Of a DNA stretch of 64,000 bases, positions 49,650-59,065 are shown one piece after another. This stretch comes from SCTD01 sp963781675 (lineage in GTDB: Bacteria > Actinomycetota > Actinomycetes > Mycobacteriales > SCTD01), in assembly GCA_963781675.1 (NCBI GenBank), contig CAWAGF010000001.1, positions 1,426,001-1,490,000 of the forward strand, read 5' to 3'. Position 1 is the stretch's first letter, and every line of letters begins with the position of its first letter. The notes under the pieces were generated by a model. That model had not been told where the DNA came from, made no database searches, and saw nothing but the letters and a program-made list of their open reading frames with translations. Made by a program: the position numbers and the translations under genes.

Positions 49650-51017
49650 GTGCAGCCGGCCGACCTGACCCTGGTGGACCTGCTGCCGCTGCTCGGAAGC
49701 CGGGCGCTGTCGGCCCGCGAGCTGCTGGCCTCCTGCCTCGAGCGGGTGGAGCGGTACGAGCCGTCGGTGCAGGCGTTCGTCGTGCTCACGCCGGACCTCG
49801 CGCAGGAGGCCGCAGGGCGTGCGGACGCCGACCGCGCGGCGGGGCGGCCGGTCGGCCCGCTGGCCGGGGTGCCGGTCGCGCTCAAGGACCTGTTCCTGAC
49901 GAGGGGCGTGCCGACGACCGCGTCGAGCCGGGTGCTCGCGGGCTACGACCCGGGAGTCGACGCCGCCGTCTGGGAGCGGCTGCGCGACGCCGGCGCCGGG
50001 CTGCTCGGCAAGACGACGCTGCAGGAGTTCGCCTACGGCACCGGCTCGCACCCGACACGCAACCCGTGGGACCTGTCCCGCACGCCTGGCGGCTCCTCGG
50101 GCGGTTCCGGCGCGGCACTCGCTGCGCGGATGGTGCCGATGGCGACCGGCAGCGACACCGGCGGCTCGCTGCGCATCCCGGCCGCCGCGTGCGGGGTCTG
50201 CAGCCTGCGTCCGGCGCACGGGCGGGTGTCGGCCCACGGCGCGATCCCGCTGGCGCACTCCCTCGACACGGCAGGGCCGATGGCGCGCCGGATGCGCGAC
50301 GTCGCGCTGCTGCTGCGGCTGCTCGCGGGGCACGACCCCCGCGACCCGCACTCCCTCGACGAGCCGGTGCCGCCGTACCCGGACGCCGCCCGCCGCCCGC
50401 TGCGCGTCGGCCTGCCGACCCGCTTCTTCTGGGACGTCGACCCGCAGGTCGCGGCCGCCTGCCGCGTCGGGCTGGACCGCCTCGGCGCCGAGCTCGTGGA
50501 GGTGGACCTGCCGCCGGACACCGAGGAGCTGCTCGACGTCCCGGGCGTCTACGGCCACACGATGGGCCCCGAGGCGCTGGCGCACCACGCGCAGTGGCTG
50601 GTCGATCGGGAGGCGTCGTACGGCGACGACGTCAGGGAGCGCTTCGCGCAGGCGCGGCGCACGACGCCGGAGCAGCACGCGCAGGCGCAGCAGGACCGGG
50701 TGCGGATGCGGATGCAGTGGCGTGCCCTGCTCGAGGGGCACCGGATCGACGCGCTGGCCCACCCGACGCTCGTGGGGCCGCCGGCGGTGCTGCCCGGACC
50801 GGGGCCCTCGATCGCCCTCGCCAAGGCGTGGTCGGTGCTCGGCTGGCCCGCGCTGTCCGTCCCGGTCGGCCTGGACGACCGCGGTCTGCCGGTCGGGCTG
50901 CAGCTGGCCGGGCTGCCCGAGCGCGAGGCCGACCTGGTCGGCTTCGGCATCGCGCTGGACGAGGACGTGCGCCTGTGGGAGCGCAATCCGCTGGACAGCG
51001 CTGGCACCGTGGCCTGA
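49650..51017 (+). CDS. amidase signature family hydrolase
   Basis: A 455-residue amidase. The Ser-cisSer-Lys triad is visible: K79 (VALKDLFLT), S150 (PGGSSGGSGA) and S173 (GSDTGGSLRIPA). The C-terminal part has LGWPALSVPVGLDDRGLPVGLQLAG, typical of the family. It is not the glutamyl-tRNA amidotransferase GatA, because gatB/gatC are absent and the N-terminus differs; it may hydrolyse a small amide or carbamate. The start is uncertain between GTG 49641 and 49650; promoter spacing favours the latter. Confidence 0.88.
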   Translation: MQPADLTLVDLLPLLGSRALSARELLASCLERVERYEPSVQAFVVLTPDLAQEAAGRADADRAAGRPVGPLAGVPVALKDLFLTRGVPTTASSRVLAGYDPGVDAAVWERLRDAGAGLLGKTTLQEFAYGTGSHPTRNPWDLSRTPGGSSGGSGAALAARMVPMATGSDTGGSLRIPAAACGVCSLRPAHGRVSAHGAIPLAHSLDTAGPMARRMRDVALLLRLLAGHDPRDPHSLDEPVPPYPDAARRPLRVGLPTRFFWDVDPQVAAACRVGLDRLGAELVEVDLPPDTEELLDVPGVYGHTMGPEALAHHAQWLVDREASYGDDVRERFAQARRTTPEQHAQAQQDRVRMRMQWRALLEGHRIDALAHPTLVGPPAVLPGPGPSIALAKAWSVLGWPALSVPVGLDDRGLPVGLQLAGLPEREADLVGFGIALDEDVRLWERNPLDSAGTVA

Positions 51018-51018
51018 C

Positions 51019-52017
51019 GTGGACATCGCCGAGATCGACCCGCGCGACGACGCGGCGTTCGCGCGGTGGTTCGCCGTCGCGGCGGCCGGCGAAGCGGCGG
51101 AGCGGCCGGGGGAGCCGGGTTGGCTGCTGCGCGAGCAGCAGCGCATCAGCCTGCGCGACGAGGACTCGCGGGCGGAGCTGCTGGTCGCGCGCGACGGCGA
51201 CCTGGTCGTGGGTGCGGCCCGGCTGGAGCTGCCGCAGAAGGACAACGAGCACCTGTGCGAGACCGTCCTCGTCGTGCACCCCGAGCACCGGCGCCGCGGC
51301 GTGGCCCGCGCGCTGGACGACGAGGTCGTACGACGCGTGCGCGCCGACGGCCGCACCACCGTGCTGACGATGTGCGACGAGCCGCCCGGCGCCCCCCGCA
51401 CCAGTCGGCTCGCCGCGGCCGCGCTCGGCTACGCCGTCGTGCAGGAGGAGGTGCGCCGCGACATCGACCTCCCGCTGGACCCGCAGCGGGTGGCCGACCT
51501 GCAGCGCGAAAGCGCCCCGCACGCCGCCGACTACGAGCTGGTCACCTGGTGGGACCGCTGCCCGGAGGAGCTGCTGGAGGACTGCGCGGCGCTGAACCAC
51601 GCCATGTCCACCGACGTGCCCAAGGACCAGATGGACTGGCGCGAGGAGGTCTGGGACGGCGCCCGGGTGCGCCGCAACGAGGACCAGGTCGTGGGGATGG
51701 ACCGCACGCACGTCGCGTGCGGCGCGGTGCACCGGCCGTCTGGCCGCCTGGTGGCCTTCACGACGATGGGCGTGCCGCGCACCGCGCCGCAGCGCGCCTA
51801 CCAGTGGGAGACGATCGTGCTCCGCGCGCACCGCGGTCACCGGCTCGGGATGCTGTGCAAGCTGACCGCGCTGCAGGAGCTCGCCGACAAGCAGCCGGAG
51901 GCGCGCTTCATCTCCACCTGGAACGCCCGCGAGAACGCGCACATGATCGCCGTGAACGACGCCCTCGGCGCCCGCACCAACGGCGGGATCGCCGCGCTGC
52001 AGAAGGTGCTGACCTAG
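51019..52017 (+). CDS. GNAT acetyltransferase with two tandem domains
   Basis: A 332-residue protein starting at GTG 51019, one base after the amidase stop codon. Two GNAT-like halves can be seen: the first with ETVLVVHPEHRRRGVARALDDEV (acetyl-CoA loop RRRGVA), the second with YQWETIVLRAHRGHRLGMLCKL (loop RGHRLG) and RFISTWNARENAHMIAVNDALG. Mycothiol synthase (MshD) has a tandem arrangement, but the motif around the second loop resembles generic tandem GNAT proteins more closely. The substrate is unknown. The stop shares CTAG (52014-52017) with the convergent EamA gene. Confidence 0.85.
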   Translation: MDIAEIDPRDDAAFARWFAVAAAGEAAERPGEPGWLLREQQRISLRDEDSRAELLVARDGDLVVGAARLELPQKDNEHLCETVLVVHPEHRRRGVARALDDEVVRRVRADGRTTVLTMCDEPPGAPRTSRLAAAALGYAVVQEEVRRDIDLPLDPQRVADLQRESAPHAADYELVTWWDRCPEELLEDCAALNHAMSTDVPKDQMDWREEVWDGARVRRNEDQVVGMDRTHVACGAVHRPSGRLVAFTTMGVPRTAPQRAYQWETIVLRAHRGHRLGMLCKLTALQELADKQPEARFISTWNARENAHMIAVNDALGARTNGGIAALQKVLT

Positions 52018-52964
52018 ACCGGCCCGACGTGGGTGACGCCGCCGACCTCCTGCGCGACGTCCTGGTCCTCCGGACGGCGCGGGCCCAGCTCGACGAGGTA
52101 CATCGCCGCGAGCACCAGCCCGCCGCCGAGCACGACCCGCAGGCCCAGCCGCTCGCCCCCGAGCAGCACGGCGAAGAAGCCGGCCCAGACCGGCTCCATC
52201 GTCATGATGATCGCGGCGCGGGTGGCCGCGAGGTGGGCCTGCGCCCACGTCTGCACGACCAGCGCGAGCGCTCCCGCGACCAGCGCCATGTAGACGAGCG
52301 CGAACCAGTCGCCGCCGGTGTGCGGCAGGACGACGCCGCCCGGCGCGGCGGCCGCGCCGCAGACGACCGTGATGGTGAGCAGCTGCACGACGGTCAGCCC
52401 CAGGGCGCTCCGCGCGCTGCTCCACACCCCGAGGCCGACGATGTGCACGGCGTAGAGCAGCGCGGAGGCCAGCGTCAGCGCCTCGCCGCCGCCGATCGCG
52501 AAGCCCTTCAGCGACAGCACGCCGAGGCCGGCCGTCGACAGCCCGACGGCGATCCAGACGACCCGCCCGATGTGCGCGCGCAGCAGCAGCGCGCCGAGCA
52601 GCGGGGTGAACACGACGTACATCCCGGTCACGAAGCCGGACACCGACGCCGAGGTGGTCTGCAGGCCGACGGTCTGGAGCAGCTGCGCCCCGCCGTAGAC
52701 CAGCCCGAGCACGACGCCGTTGCGCCGCTCGGCGGGGGTGAGCCGGGCGACCGAGCGCGGCGCGAGCAGCCACACGGCCGCCGCGGCCAGCAGGAAGCGG
52801 ACGGCCAGGAAGTCGCTCACCGGGACGCGCTCCACGACCCCCTTGAGCAGGAAGAAGGTCGAGCCCCAGGCCGCCGTCACGCCGAGCAGCCCGAGGACCG
52901 CCCAGGTCGAGGCGGAGGTGCGCCCGCGGGGCGGGGCGGGGGCCGTCGTGGTCACGCGCTCCAT
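52014..52964 (-). CDS. EamA/DMT-family transporter
   Basis: A 316-residue ten-helix drug/metabolite transporter with two EamA repeats: the first begins AVLGLLGVTAAWGSTFFLLKG, with DFLAVRFLLAAAAVWLL and VYGGAQLLQTVGLQTTSASVSGF; the second has LALVVQTWAQAHLAATRAAIIMTMEPVWAGFFAVLLGGERL. Such proteins usually export amino acids or metabolites. It is divergent from an Lrp/AsnC regulator with 45 bp between the starts, a very common arrangement for regulator-controlled exporters. Confidence 0.92.
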   Translation of the reverse strand: MERVTTTAPAPPRGRTSASTWAVLGLLGVTAAWGSTFFLLKGVVERVPVSDFLAVRFLLAAAAVWLLAPRSVARLTPAERRNGVVLGLVYGGAQLLQTVGLQTTSASVSGFVTGMYVVFTPLLGALLLRAHIGRVVWIAVGLSTAGLGVLSLKGFAIGGGEALTLASALLYAVHIVGLGVWSSARSALGLTVVQLLTITVVCGAAAAPGGVVLPHTGGDWFALVYMALVAGALALVVQTWAQAHLAATRAAIIMTMEPVWAGFFAVLLGGERLGLRVVLGGGLVLAAMYLVELGPRRPEDQDVAQEVGGVTHVGPV

Positions 52965-53009
52965 GCCACCACAGCGGCTCTGCCACCATGCCGCCGTGAG
53001 CAGACACCG

Positions 53010-53453
53010 ATGAGCATCCGCCGTCTGGACGCGGTGGACGAGCGGATCCTCCGCCTGCTCGTGCGGAACGCCCGTGCCAGCTGGCGCGAGGTCGGCGCCG
53101 AGGTGGGGCTGTCGGCCAACGCCGTCGCGCAGCGGGTGCGCCGCCTCGAGCAGGAGGGCGTCGTCCGCGGCTGGACCGCCGTGCTGGACCCCGCGCTGCG
53201 CGACGGGACCAGCAGCGCGCTGGTGCTGCTGAAGGTGCGGGTGGACACCGACTCGCCGCCGCTGGAGCAGGCGATGGCCGCGCTGCCGCGGGTGGTCGAG
53301 GTGCTCGACCTGAGCGGCCCGTGGGACTACCAGGTGCGGGTGCGCTTCGGCACCGTCGCGGACCTGCACCAGGTCACCGAGGCGCTGCGGGTGCTGCCCG
53401 GCGTCGTCGGCATGGAGACGCGGACCGTCCTGCGCGAGGTGCTGTCCCGGTGA
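53010..53453 (+). CDS. Lrp/AsnC-family transcriptional regulator
   Basis: A 147-residue regulator. The N-terminal winged helix reads LDAVDERILRLLVRNARASW, then REVGAEVGLSANAVAQRVRRLEQEGVVRG, and the C-terminal RAM (ligand-binding) domain has SALVLLKVRVDTDSPPLEQ, LDLSGPWDYQVRVRFG and MAALPRVVEV. ATG 53010 gives the standard N-terminus. It probably senses an amino acid and controls the divergent EamA exporter and itself from the 45-bp intergenic region. Confidence 0.93.
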   Translation: MSIRRLDAVDERILRLLVRNARASWREVGAEVGLSANAVAQRVRRLEQEGVVRGWTAVLDPALRDGTSSALVLLKVRVDTDSPPLEQAMAALPRVVEVLDLSGPWDYQVRVRFGTVADLHQVTEALRVLPGVVGMETRTVLREVLSR

Positions 53454-53482
53454 GCCTCCCCTCCGGCGCAGGCGTCGCGGGC

Positions 53483-53488
53483 TAGCCT
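53483..53488 (+). promoter_or_regulatory. -10 element TAGCCT of thyX
   Basis: TAGCCT is 57 bp upstream of the thyX GTG. A leader of about 50 nt with TACGGAGAAG as ribosome-binding region is expected. Confidence 0.5.
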
Positions 53489-53544
53489 GCAGACGGCCCG
53501 GCTTCCCCCGCCGCAGAGGGCCTCACCAGGTACGGAGAAGCGCA

Positions 53545-54297
53545 GTGCCCGAGCTCGCCCCGCTCAAGGTCCAGGTCATCGGCTACACCCACTTCGAGCC
53601 GCCCGCGGACGTGCCGTGGGAGACCGACGTGGACGGCGGCCAGGCGCTCGCGGAGTTCGCCGGCCGGGCCTGCTACCAGTCGTGGAACAAGCCGAACCCG
53701 GCCACCGCGACCAACGAGGGCTACCTGCGGCACATCCTCGAGGTCGGGCACCTGTCGGTGCTCGAGCACGGGAGCGTGACCTTCTACCTGTCCGGCATCT
53801 CGCGCTCGCTCACGCACGAGCTGATCCGGCACCGGCACTTCAGCTACTCGCAGCTGTCCCAGCGCTACGTCCCCGAGCGCGACGCCGCGATGGTGGAGCC
53901 GGGCGTCATCGCCGAGGACCCCGAGCTGCACGCGATGTTCCTCGAGGCCAGCGAGCAGGCTCTCGCGTCGTACACCCGGCTGCTCGAGGGCCTGGAGAAG
54001 AAGTTCGCCGACGTCGAGAACGTCACGAGCCGCCGCAAGCAGGCCCGCCAGGCCGCCCGCGCCGTGCTGCCGAACGCCACCGAGACGCGCATCGTCGTGA
54101 CCGGCAACTACCGCGCCATGCGGCACTTCGTCGCCATGCGCGCCAGCGAGCACGCCGACGTCGAGATCCGCGAGCTGGCGATCGCCATGCTGCGCGAGCT
54201 GCAGCGGGTCGCGCCGAACGCCTTCGCCGACTTCGAGATCAGCACCCTGTCCGACGGCACCGAGGTCGCCTCCAGCCCCCTGGTCGGCGAGGGCTGA
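53545..54297 (+). CDS. thyX: FAD-dependent thymidylate synthase
   Basis: A 250-residue flavin-dependent enzyme that makes dTMP from dUMP using methylene-tetrahydrofolate and NADPH. The ThyX signature RHRxxSxxxxSxR is exact at R95 to R107 (RHRHFSYSQLSQR). The flanking segments GHLSVLEHGSVTFYLSGISRS, RQAARAVLPNATETRIVVTGNYRAMRHF and LQRVAPNAF are as expected. It lies upstream of dapA, as is typical of actinobacteria. Whether a ThyA also exists cannot be judged from this window. Confidence 0.97.
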   Translation: MPELAPLKVQVIGYTHFEPPADVPWETDVDGGQALAEFAGRACYQSWNKPNPATATNEGYLRHILEVGHLSVLEHGSVTFYLSGISRSLTHELIRHRHFSYSQLSQRYVPERDAAMVEPGVIAEDPELHAMFLEASEQALASYTRLLEGLEKKFADVENVTSRRKQARQAARAVLPNATETRIVVTGNYRAMRHFVAMRASEHADVEIRELAIAMLRELQRVAPNAFADFEISTLSDGTEVASSPLVGEG

Positions 54298-54299
54298 GC

Positions 54300-56409
54300 T
54301 TGAGCGAGGACGAGCTGGCTGCCCTCCGGGAGGAGCGGCAGCACCACGTCGCAGCGCTGGACGCGCTGACCGTCGGGCTGCTCGTCATCGACGACGCGAT
54401 GCAGGTGCTCGTCAGCAACCGCGCCGTGCGCCGGGTGCTGGGCCTGGAGCCGGGGCAGCTGAGCACGCGCTTCCTCGGGGACGCGGGCTGGGAGCTCCTG
54501 CACGCGGACGGGTCGCCGTGGCCGGACGAGGCCTGGCCGATCCACCACGCGGTCCGCACGGGGGAGTCCGTCCGCGACGTCGTCATGGGCCTTCGACGGG
54601 GTGCGGACACGCGCTGGTTCACCGTGTCGGCACGCCCGCTGAGAAGACCAGGCACGGCGACGCCGTACGCCGCGCTCGCGACGTTCACCGACGTCACCGA
54701 GCGGCTCGCCGCGCAGACGGCGCTCGAAGGAGAGCGAGGCGCACTTCCGGCTGCTCGCCGAGAACAGCACGGACGTCATCACCCGGCACCTCGACGACGG
54801 CACCTGCCTCTACGCGTCGCCGGCGCTGCGGGACATGCTCGGCCGCGAGCCCGAGGAGCTCGAGGGCAAGCAGGCGACCGAGTTCGTGCACGTCGAGGAC
54901 CGCGCCCGGCTCATCGCCGCGCTCGTCGCGCTGCTGCGCTCGGGCGAGGTGTCGACCGTGCGCTACCGGATGTCGCACCGCGACGGCAGCTGGGTGTGGG
55001 TGGAGACGGTCATGCGGCCGGTCCGCTCCGACGGCCGGGTGCTCGAGCTGCAGTCCTCCACCCGCGACGTGAGCGCGCGGGTGGAGTCGGAGCAGCGCCT
55101 GGCCCGGCTGGCCCTCGGTGACCCGCTGACCGGCCTGGCGAACCGCGCCGCGCTGCTCCAGCACCTCGAGGACCTGCTCGACGCGGGCACGCCGCTGGCG
55201 CTGCTGTTCCTCGACCTCGACCGCTTCAAGGTGGTCAACGACTCGCTCGGGCACAGCGCGGGCGACGAGCTGCTGCGCACGGTCGCCGGCCGCCTCGCGG
55301 GCACCTGCCGCGACGGCGACGTCGTCGCCCGGCTCGGCGGCGACGAGTTCGTCGTCGTGGCTGCCGGGCTCGCCGAGGAGGGGGCGGTCCTGCTCGCCGA
55401 GCGCGTCCAGAAGGTCCTCGGCTCGCCGGTGGAGGTCTCCGGCCACGAGCTCGTGGTCAGCGCGAGCGTCGGGATCGTGGTGCACGACGGCGACGCGGCC
55501 GACGAGCGCGACGCCGAGGCGCTGCTGCGCGACGCGGACGTCTCGATGTACCGCGCCAAGGCCAAGGGCCGCGCCCGCGCCGTCGTCTGGAGCGTGGGCG
55601 CCGGCGAGACCGCGGTGGCCCGGCTGACCGTCGAGCAGGAGCTGCGCACCGCGCTCGAGGCCGGCCAGATCGCGGTGCACTACCAGCCGCAGGTCGAGCT
55701 CTCCACCGGCCGCGTCGTCGGCGTGGAGGCGCTGGCCCGGTGGGCGCACCCGACCCGCGGCCTGCTCGCGCCGGCGGCCTTCCTCGAGGTGGCCGACGAC
55801 ACCGGGCTCATCGTCGAGCTGGGCCGCCAGGTGCTGCACGCGTCCGCCCGGCAGGTCGCCGCATGGCGCAGCATCCCCGGCTGCGAGTCGCTCGCGCTGT
55901 CGGTCAACCTCAGCAGCCGCGAGCTGCTCGACCCGAGGCAGCTCGACGTCTCGCTCGACGTCCTGCGCGAGACCGGGCTGCCACCCGAGGCGCTGACGCT
56001 CGAGGTGCTCGAGAGCGTGCTGCTCGACGCGGAGGGCGCGGTGCTCGGCGCGCTCGCGTCGTACGTCGAGAACGGCGTCCACCTCGCGCTGGACGACTTC
56101 GGCACCGGTGCGTCCTCGCTGCTGCACCTGCGCCTCGTTCCGGTCGCCTCGGTGAAGATCGATCGCGCCTTCGTCCTCGGCCTCGGGCGGGACCGGCAGG
56201 ACGAGGCGATCGTGCGCGCGCTGTGCTCGCTGACCGGCGACCTCGGCATGTCGTGCATCGCCGAGGGGGTCGAGGAGCAGGGCCAGCGCGACTGGCTCGT
56301 GGCGCAGGGCGTCAGCGTCGCGCAGGGCTACCTGCTGCACCGGCCGCTGCCCGCCGCGGCGCTCGAGGCGCTGCTGCGGTCGGGCCCTCCGAGGGGCGCC
56401 CGTGGGTAG
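54300..56409 (+). CDS. PAS-PAS-GGDEF-EAL cyclic-di-GMP protein (frameshifted)
   Basis: About 702 residues when corrected. It starts at TTG 54300, three bases after thyX, with GAGGG upstream. A first PAS domain (ALDALTVGLLVIDDAMQVLV; TWFTVSARPL-type sheet) is followed by a second (RHLDDGTCLYASPALRDMLG; HRDGSWVWVETVMRPV), an intact GGDEF diguanylate cyclase domain (RLGGDEFVVVA) and an EAL phosphodiesterase domain (VGVEALARWAHPTRG; LALDDFGTGASSLLHLRLVP). Near 54727 the frame shifts by +1: TALEGERGALPAARRE should read ALEESEAHFRLLAENSTDVI. One extra G explains it. Both output domains keep their signature residues, so either activity is possible. Its TAG stop forms the start of the dapA -10 element. 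Confidence 0.85.
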
Positions 56410-56412
56410 CCT
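56407..56412 (+). promoter_or_regulatory. -10 element TAGCCT of dapA
   Basis: TAGCCT, six bases (GGCGCC), ATG 56419. The TAG is also the stop codon of the GGDEF-EAL gene. A leaderless dapA mRNA is predicted. Confidence 0.6.
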
Positions 56413-56418
56413 GGCGCC

Positions 56419-57321
56419 ATGACGGCGCCTCCTGCACCCTTCGGCCGGGTGCTCACCGCGATGGTCACGCCGTTCACCTCCGACGGCGCGCTGGACCTCG
56501 ACGGCGCGCAGCGGCTGGCCCGCCACCTGGTCGACAGCGGCAACGACGGTCTGGTGCTGAACGGCACCACAGGCGAGGCGCCGACGACCCGCGCCAAGGA
56601 GAAGTCGGACCTGATCCGCGCCGTCGTCGAGGCGGTCGGCGACCGGTGCAGCGTCGTGGCCGGCGTCGGCTCCAACGACACCGCGCACTCGGTGTCGATG
56701 GCCCGCGAGGCGGCCGCGGCCGGCGCGGACGGCGTCCTGGTCGTCACGCCGTACTACAACAAGCCGCCGCAGGCGGGCGTCGTCGCGCACGTGGAGGCCG
56801 TCGCGGACGCGACCGACCGCCCGGTGATGCTCTACGACATCCCCGGCCGCTCGGCGATCGCGATGGAGACCGAGACCATCGTCCGGCTGGCCGAGCACCC
56901 GCGGGTCGTTGCGATGAAGGACGCCAAGCTCGACCTCGAGGCCACCTCGTGGGTGCTGCAGCGCACCGACCTCGCCTACTACTCCGGGCAGGACGCCTAC
57001 ACGCTGCCGATCCTGTCGATCGGCGGCGTCGGGGTGGTCGGCACCAGCACCGCCTTCACCGCCGGCGGCACCGCCGCGATGTGCGCGGCGTACCTCGCCG
57101 GTGACGTCGACACCGCACGCGAGCACCACCGCCGGCTGCTGCCCGCGTTCACCGGGATCTTCCGCGCGCAGGGGACCATCCTGGTGAAGGCCGGGCTGCG
57201 CGAGCTGGGCCTGCCCGCCGGGCCGGTGCGGCTGCCGCTGGTGGACGCGACGCCGGAGCAGGTCGCCGTCCTGCGCGACGACCTGGCGCTCGCCGGCCTG
57301 TCGCTGGAGCGCGCCGCGTGA
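56419..57321 (+). CDS. dapA: 4-hydroxy-tetrahydrodipicolinate synthase
   Basis: A 300-residue TIM-barrel enzyme that condenses pyruvate and aspartate semialdehyde, the first committed step to DAP and lysine. Family motifs are TAMVTPFTSDGALDLDG, LVLNGTTGEAPTTRAKEK, VVTPYYNKPPQAG, the Tyr in PVMLYDIPGRSA and the Schiff-base Lys in VVAMKDAKLD. ATG 56419 is probably leaderless. The TGA overlaps the rnj GTG (GTGA). Confidence 0.96.
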   Translation: MTAPPAPFGRVLTAMVTPFTSDGALDLDGAQRLARHLVDSGNDGLVLNGTTGEAPTTRAKEKSDLIRAVVEAVGDRCSVVAGVGSNDTAHSVSMAREAAAAGADGVLVVTPYYNKPPQAGVVAHVEAVADATDRPVMLYDIPGRSAIAMETETIVRLAEHPRVVAMKDAKLDLEATSWVLQRTDLAYYSGQDAYTLPILSIGGVGVVGTSTAFTAGGTAAMCAAYLAGDVDTAREHHRRLLPAFTGIFRAQGTILVKAGLRELGLPAGPVRLPLVDATPEQVAVLRDDLALAGLSLERAA

Positions 57322-59006
57322 GCCACCCGCACCCCGAGCTCGGTCCGCCGCCACCGCTCGCCGACGGGGCGCTGCGCGTCGTCGCGCTCGGCGGCCTGGG
57401 CGAGATCGGCCGCAACATGACGGTCTTCGAGATCGCCGGGCGGCTGCTGATCGTCGACTGCGGGGTGCTGTTCCCCGAGGTGGACCAGCCCGGCATCGAC
57501 CTGATCCTGCCGGACTTCTCCTACATCCGGGACCGGCTCGACGACGTCGAGGCCGTGGTGCTGACGCACGGCCACGAGGACCACCTCGGCGCCGTCCCGT
57601 ACCTCCTGCGCGAGCGCCGGGACATCCCGATCCTGGGCAGCCGCTTCACGCTCGCGCTGCTCGCGGCCAAGCTGCGCGAGCACCGCATCGAGCCCGTCCT
57701 GCGGCCGGTCGCCGAGGAGGAGACGGCCCAGCTCGGCCCGTTCGCGCTGGAGTTCTTCGCGGTCAACCACTCGATCCCCGACGCCCTCGCCGTCGCGCTC
57801 AAGACGCAGGCCGGCGTCGTGCTGCACACCGGCGACTTCAAGATGGACCAGCTGCCGCTGGACGGGCGGCTCACCGACCTGGGCGGCTTCGCCCGGCTCG
57901 GCCGCGACGGCATCGACCTGCTGCTGTCGGACTCGACCAACGCCGAGGTCCCCGGCTTCGTGACGCCGGAGCGCGAGATCGGCCCCGTCGTCGACGAGGT
58001 CATGCGCACCTCGTCCGGCCGGGTCATCGTCGCCTGCTTCGCCTCGCACGTGCACCGCGTGCAGCAGGTCCTCGACGCCGCGCACGCGCACGGCCGCTCG
58101 GTCGCCTTCGTCGGCCGCTCGATGGTGCGCAACATGGGGGTGGCCCGCGACCTCGGCTACCTGCGCGTGCCCGACGGCCTCATGATCGACATGAAGGACG
58201 TCGAGCACCTGCCGGCCAGCAAGGTCGTGCTCGTCTCGACCGGCTCGCAGGGCGAGCCGCTGTCCGCGCTGTCGCGCATGGCGAACCGGTCGCACCACCA
58301 GATCCGGATCGAGGCCGAGGACACCGTCGTGCTGGCCTCGTCGCTGATCCCCGGCAACGAGAACGCCGTCTACCGGGTCATCAACGGGCTGTCCCGCTGG
58401 GGCGCCCGCGTGGTGCACAAGGGCGTTGCCAAGGTGCACGTCTCCGGGCACGCGCCGGCCGGCGAGCTGCTCTACCTGCTGAACGCGACCACGCCGAGCA
58501 ACCTCATGCCGGTCCACGGCGAGTGGCGGCACCTGCGGGCGCACGCCGAGCTGGCCCGCCTCACGGGTGTGCCGCAGGAGCGGATCGTGCTGGCCGAGGA
58601 CGGCGTCGTCGTCGACCTGGTCGACGGCAAGGCCGAGATCGTCGGGGCGGTGCCGTGCGGCTACGTCTTCGTCGACGGCCTCGAGGTCGGCGACGTCGGC
58701 GAGACGACGCTCAAGGACCGCCGGATCCTCGGCGACGAGGGCTTCATCTCGGTCACCCTCGCCGTCGACAGCGTCACCGGGAAGATCGCCGGGGGGCCGG
58801 ACATCAGCGCCCGGGGCTTCACCGACGACCGTGCGGCCTTCGCCCCGGTGCGCGCCCTCATCGAGGAGGAGCTGGACCGCTCCGCCCGCGAGGGCGTCGC
58901 CGACGCGCACACCATCGCGCAGAACGTCCGGCGGATCGTCGGCCGCTGGGTCAACGACACCTACCGGCGGCGCCCGATGATCGTGCCGGTCGTCATCGAG
59001 GTCTGA
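57318..59006 (+). CDS. rnj: ribonuclease J
   Basis: A 562-residue metallo-beta-lactamase/beta-CASP ribonuclease with endo- and 5'-3' exonuclease activity in mRNA and rRNA processing. The metal motif is H84-G-H-E-D-H89 in LTHGHEDHLGAVPYLL, then LHTGDFKMD, LLLSDSTNAEVPG, VACFASHVHRVQQVL, VHVSGHAPAGELLYLL and the beta-CASP signature NLMPVHGEWRHL. The C-terminal domain includes ARGFTDD. GTG 57318 overlaps the dapA stop. This dapA-rnj pair is conserved in actinobacteria. Confidence 0.96.
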   Translation: MSHPHPELGPPPPLADGALRVVALGGLGEIGRNMTVFEIAGRLLIVDCGVLFPEVDQPGIDLILPDFSYIRDRLDDVEAVVLTHGHEDHLGAVPYLLRERRDIPILGSRFTLALLAAKLREHRIEPVLRPVAEEETAQLGPFALEFFAVNHSIPDALAVALKTQAGVVLHTGDFKMDQLPLDGRLTDLGGFARLGRDGIDLLLSDSTNAEVPGFVTPEREIGPVVDEVMRTSSGRVIVACFASHVHRVQQVLDAAHAHGRSVAFVGRSMVRNMGVARDLGYLRVPDGLMIDMKDVEHLPASKVVLVSTGSQGEPLSALSRMANRSHHQIRIEAEDTVVLASSLIPGNENAVYRVINGLSRWGARVVHKGVAKVHVSGHAPAGELLYLLNATTPSNLMPVHGEWRHLRAHAELARLTGVPQERIVLAEDGVVVDLVDGKAEIVGAVPCGYVFVDGLEVGDVGETTLKDRRILGDEGFISVTLAVDSVTGKIAGGPDISARGFTDDRAAFAPVRALIEEELDRSAREGVADAHTIAQNVRRIVGRWVNDTYRRRPMIVPVVIEV

Positions 59007-59053
59007 CCGGCGTGTCTGCTCCTGTGACGGCTGTGACGGGTGGTACCGGGCGG

Positions 59054-59059
59054 TAGCGT
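59054..59059 (+). promoter_or_regulatory. -10 element TAGCGT of ftsK
   Basis: TAGCGT, six bases (CCCGGC), ATG 59066, with TGTGAC 16 bp upstream of it as a possible -35. A leaderless mRNA is predicted. Confidence 0.6.
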
Positions 59060-59065
59060 CCCGGC

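Noticed and set aside
54518..55072. Plus-strand frame overlapping the GGDEF-EAL gene as a separate gene
   Set aside because: It is an out-of-frame reading across the frame break with no domain; the PAS-GGDEF-EAL protein explains the region after correction.
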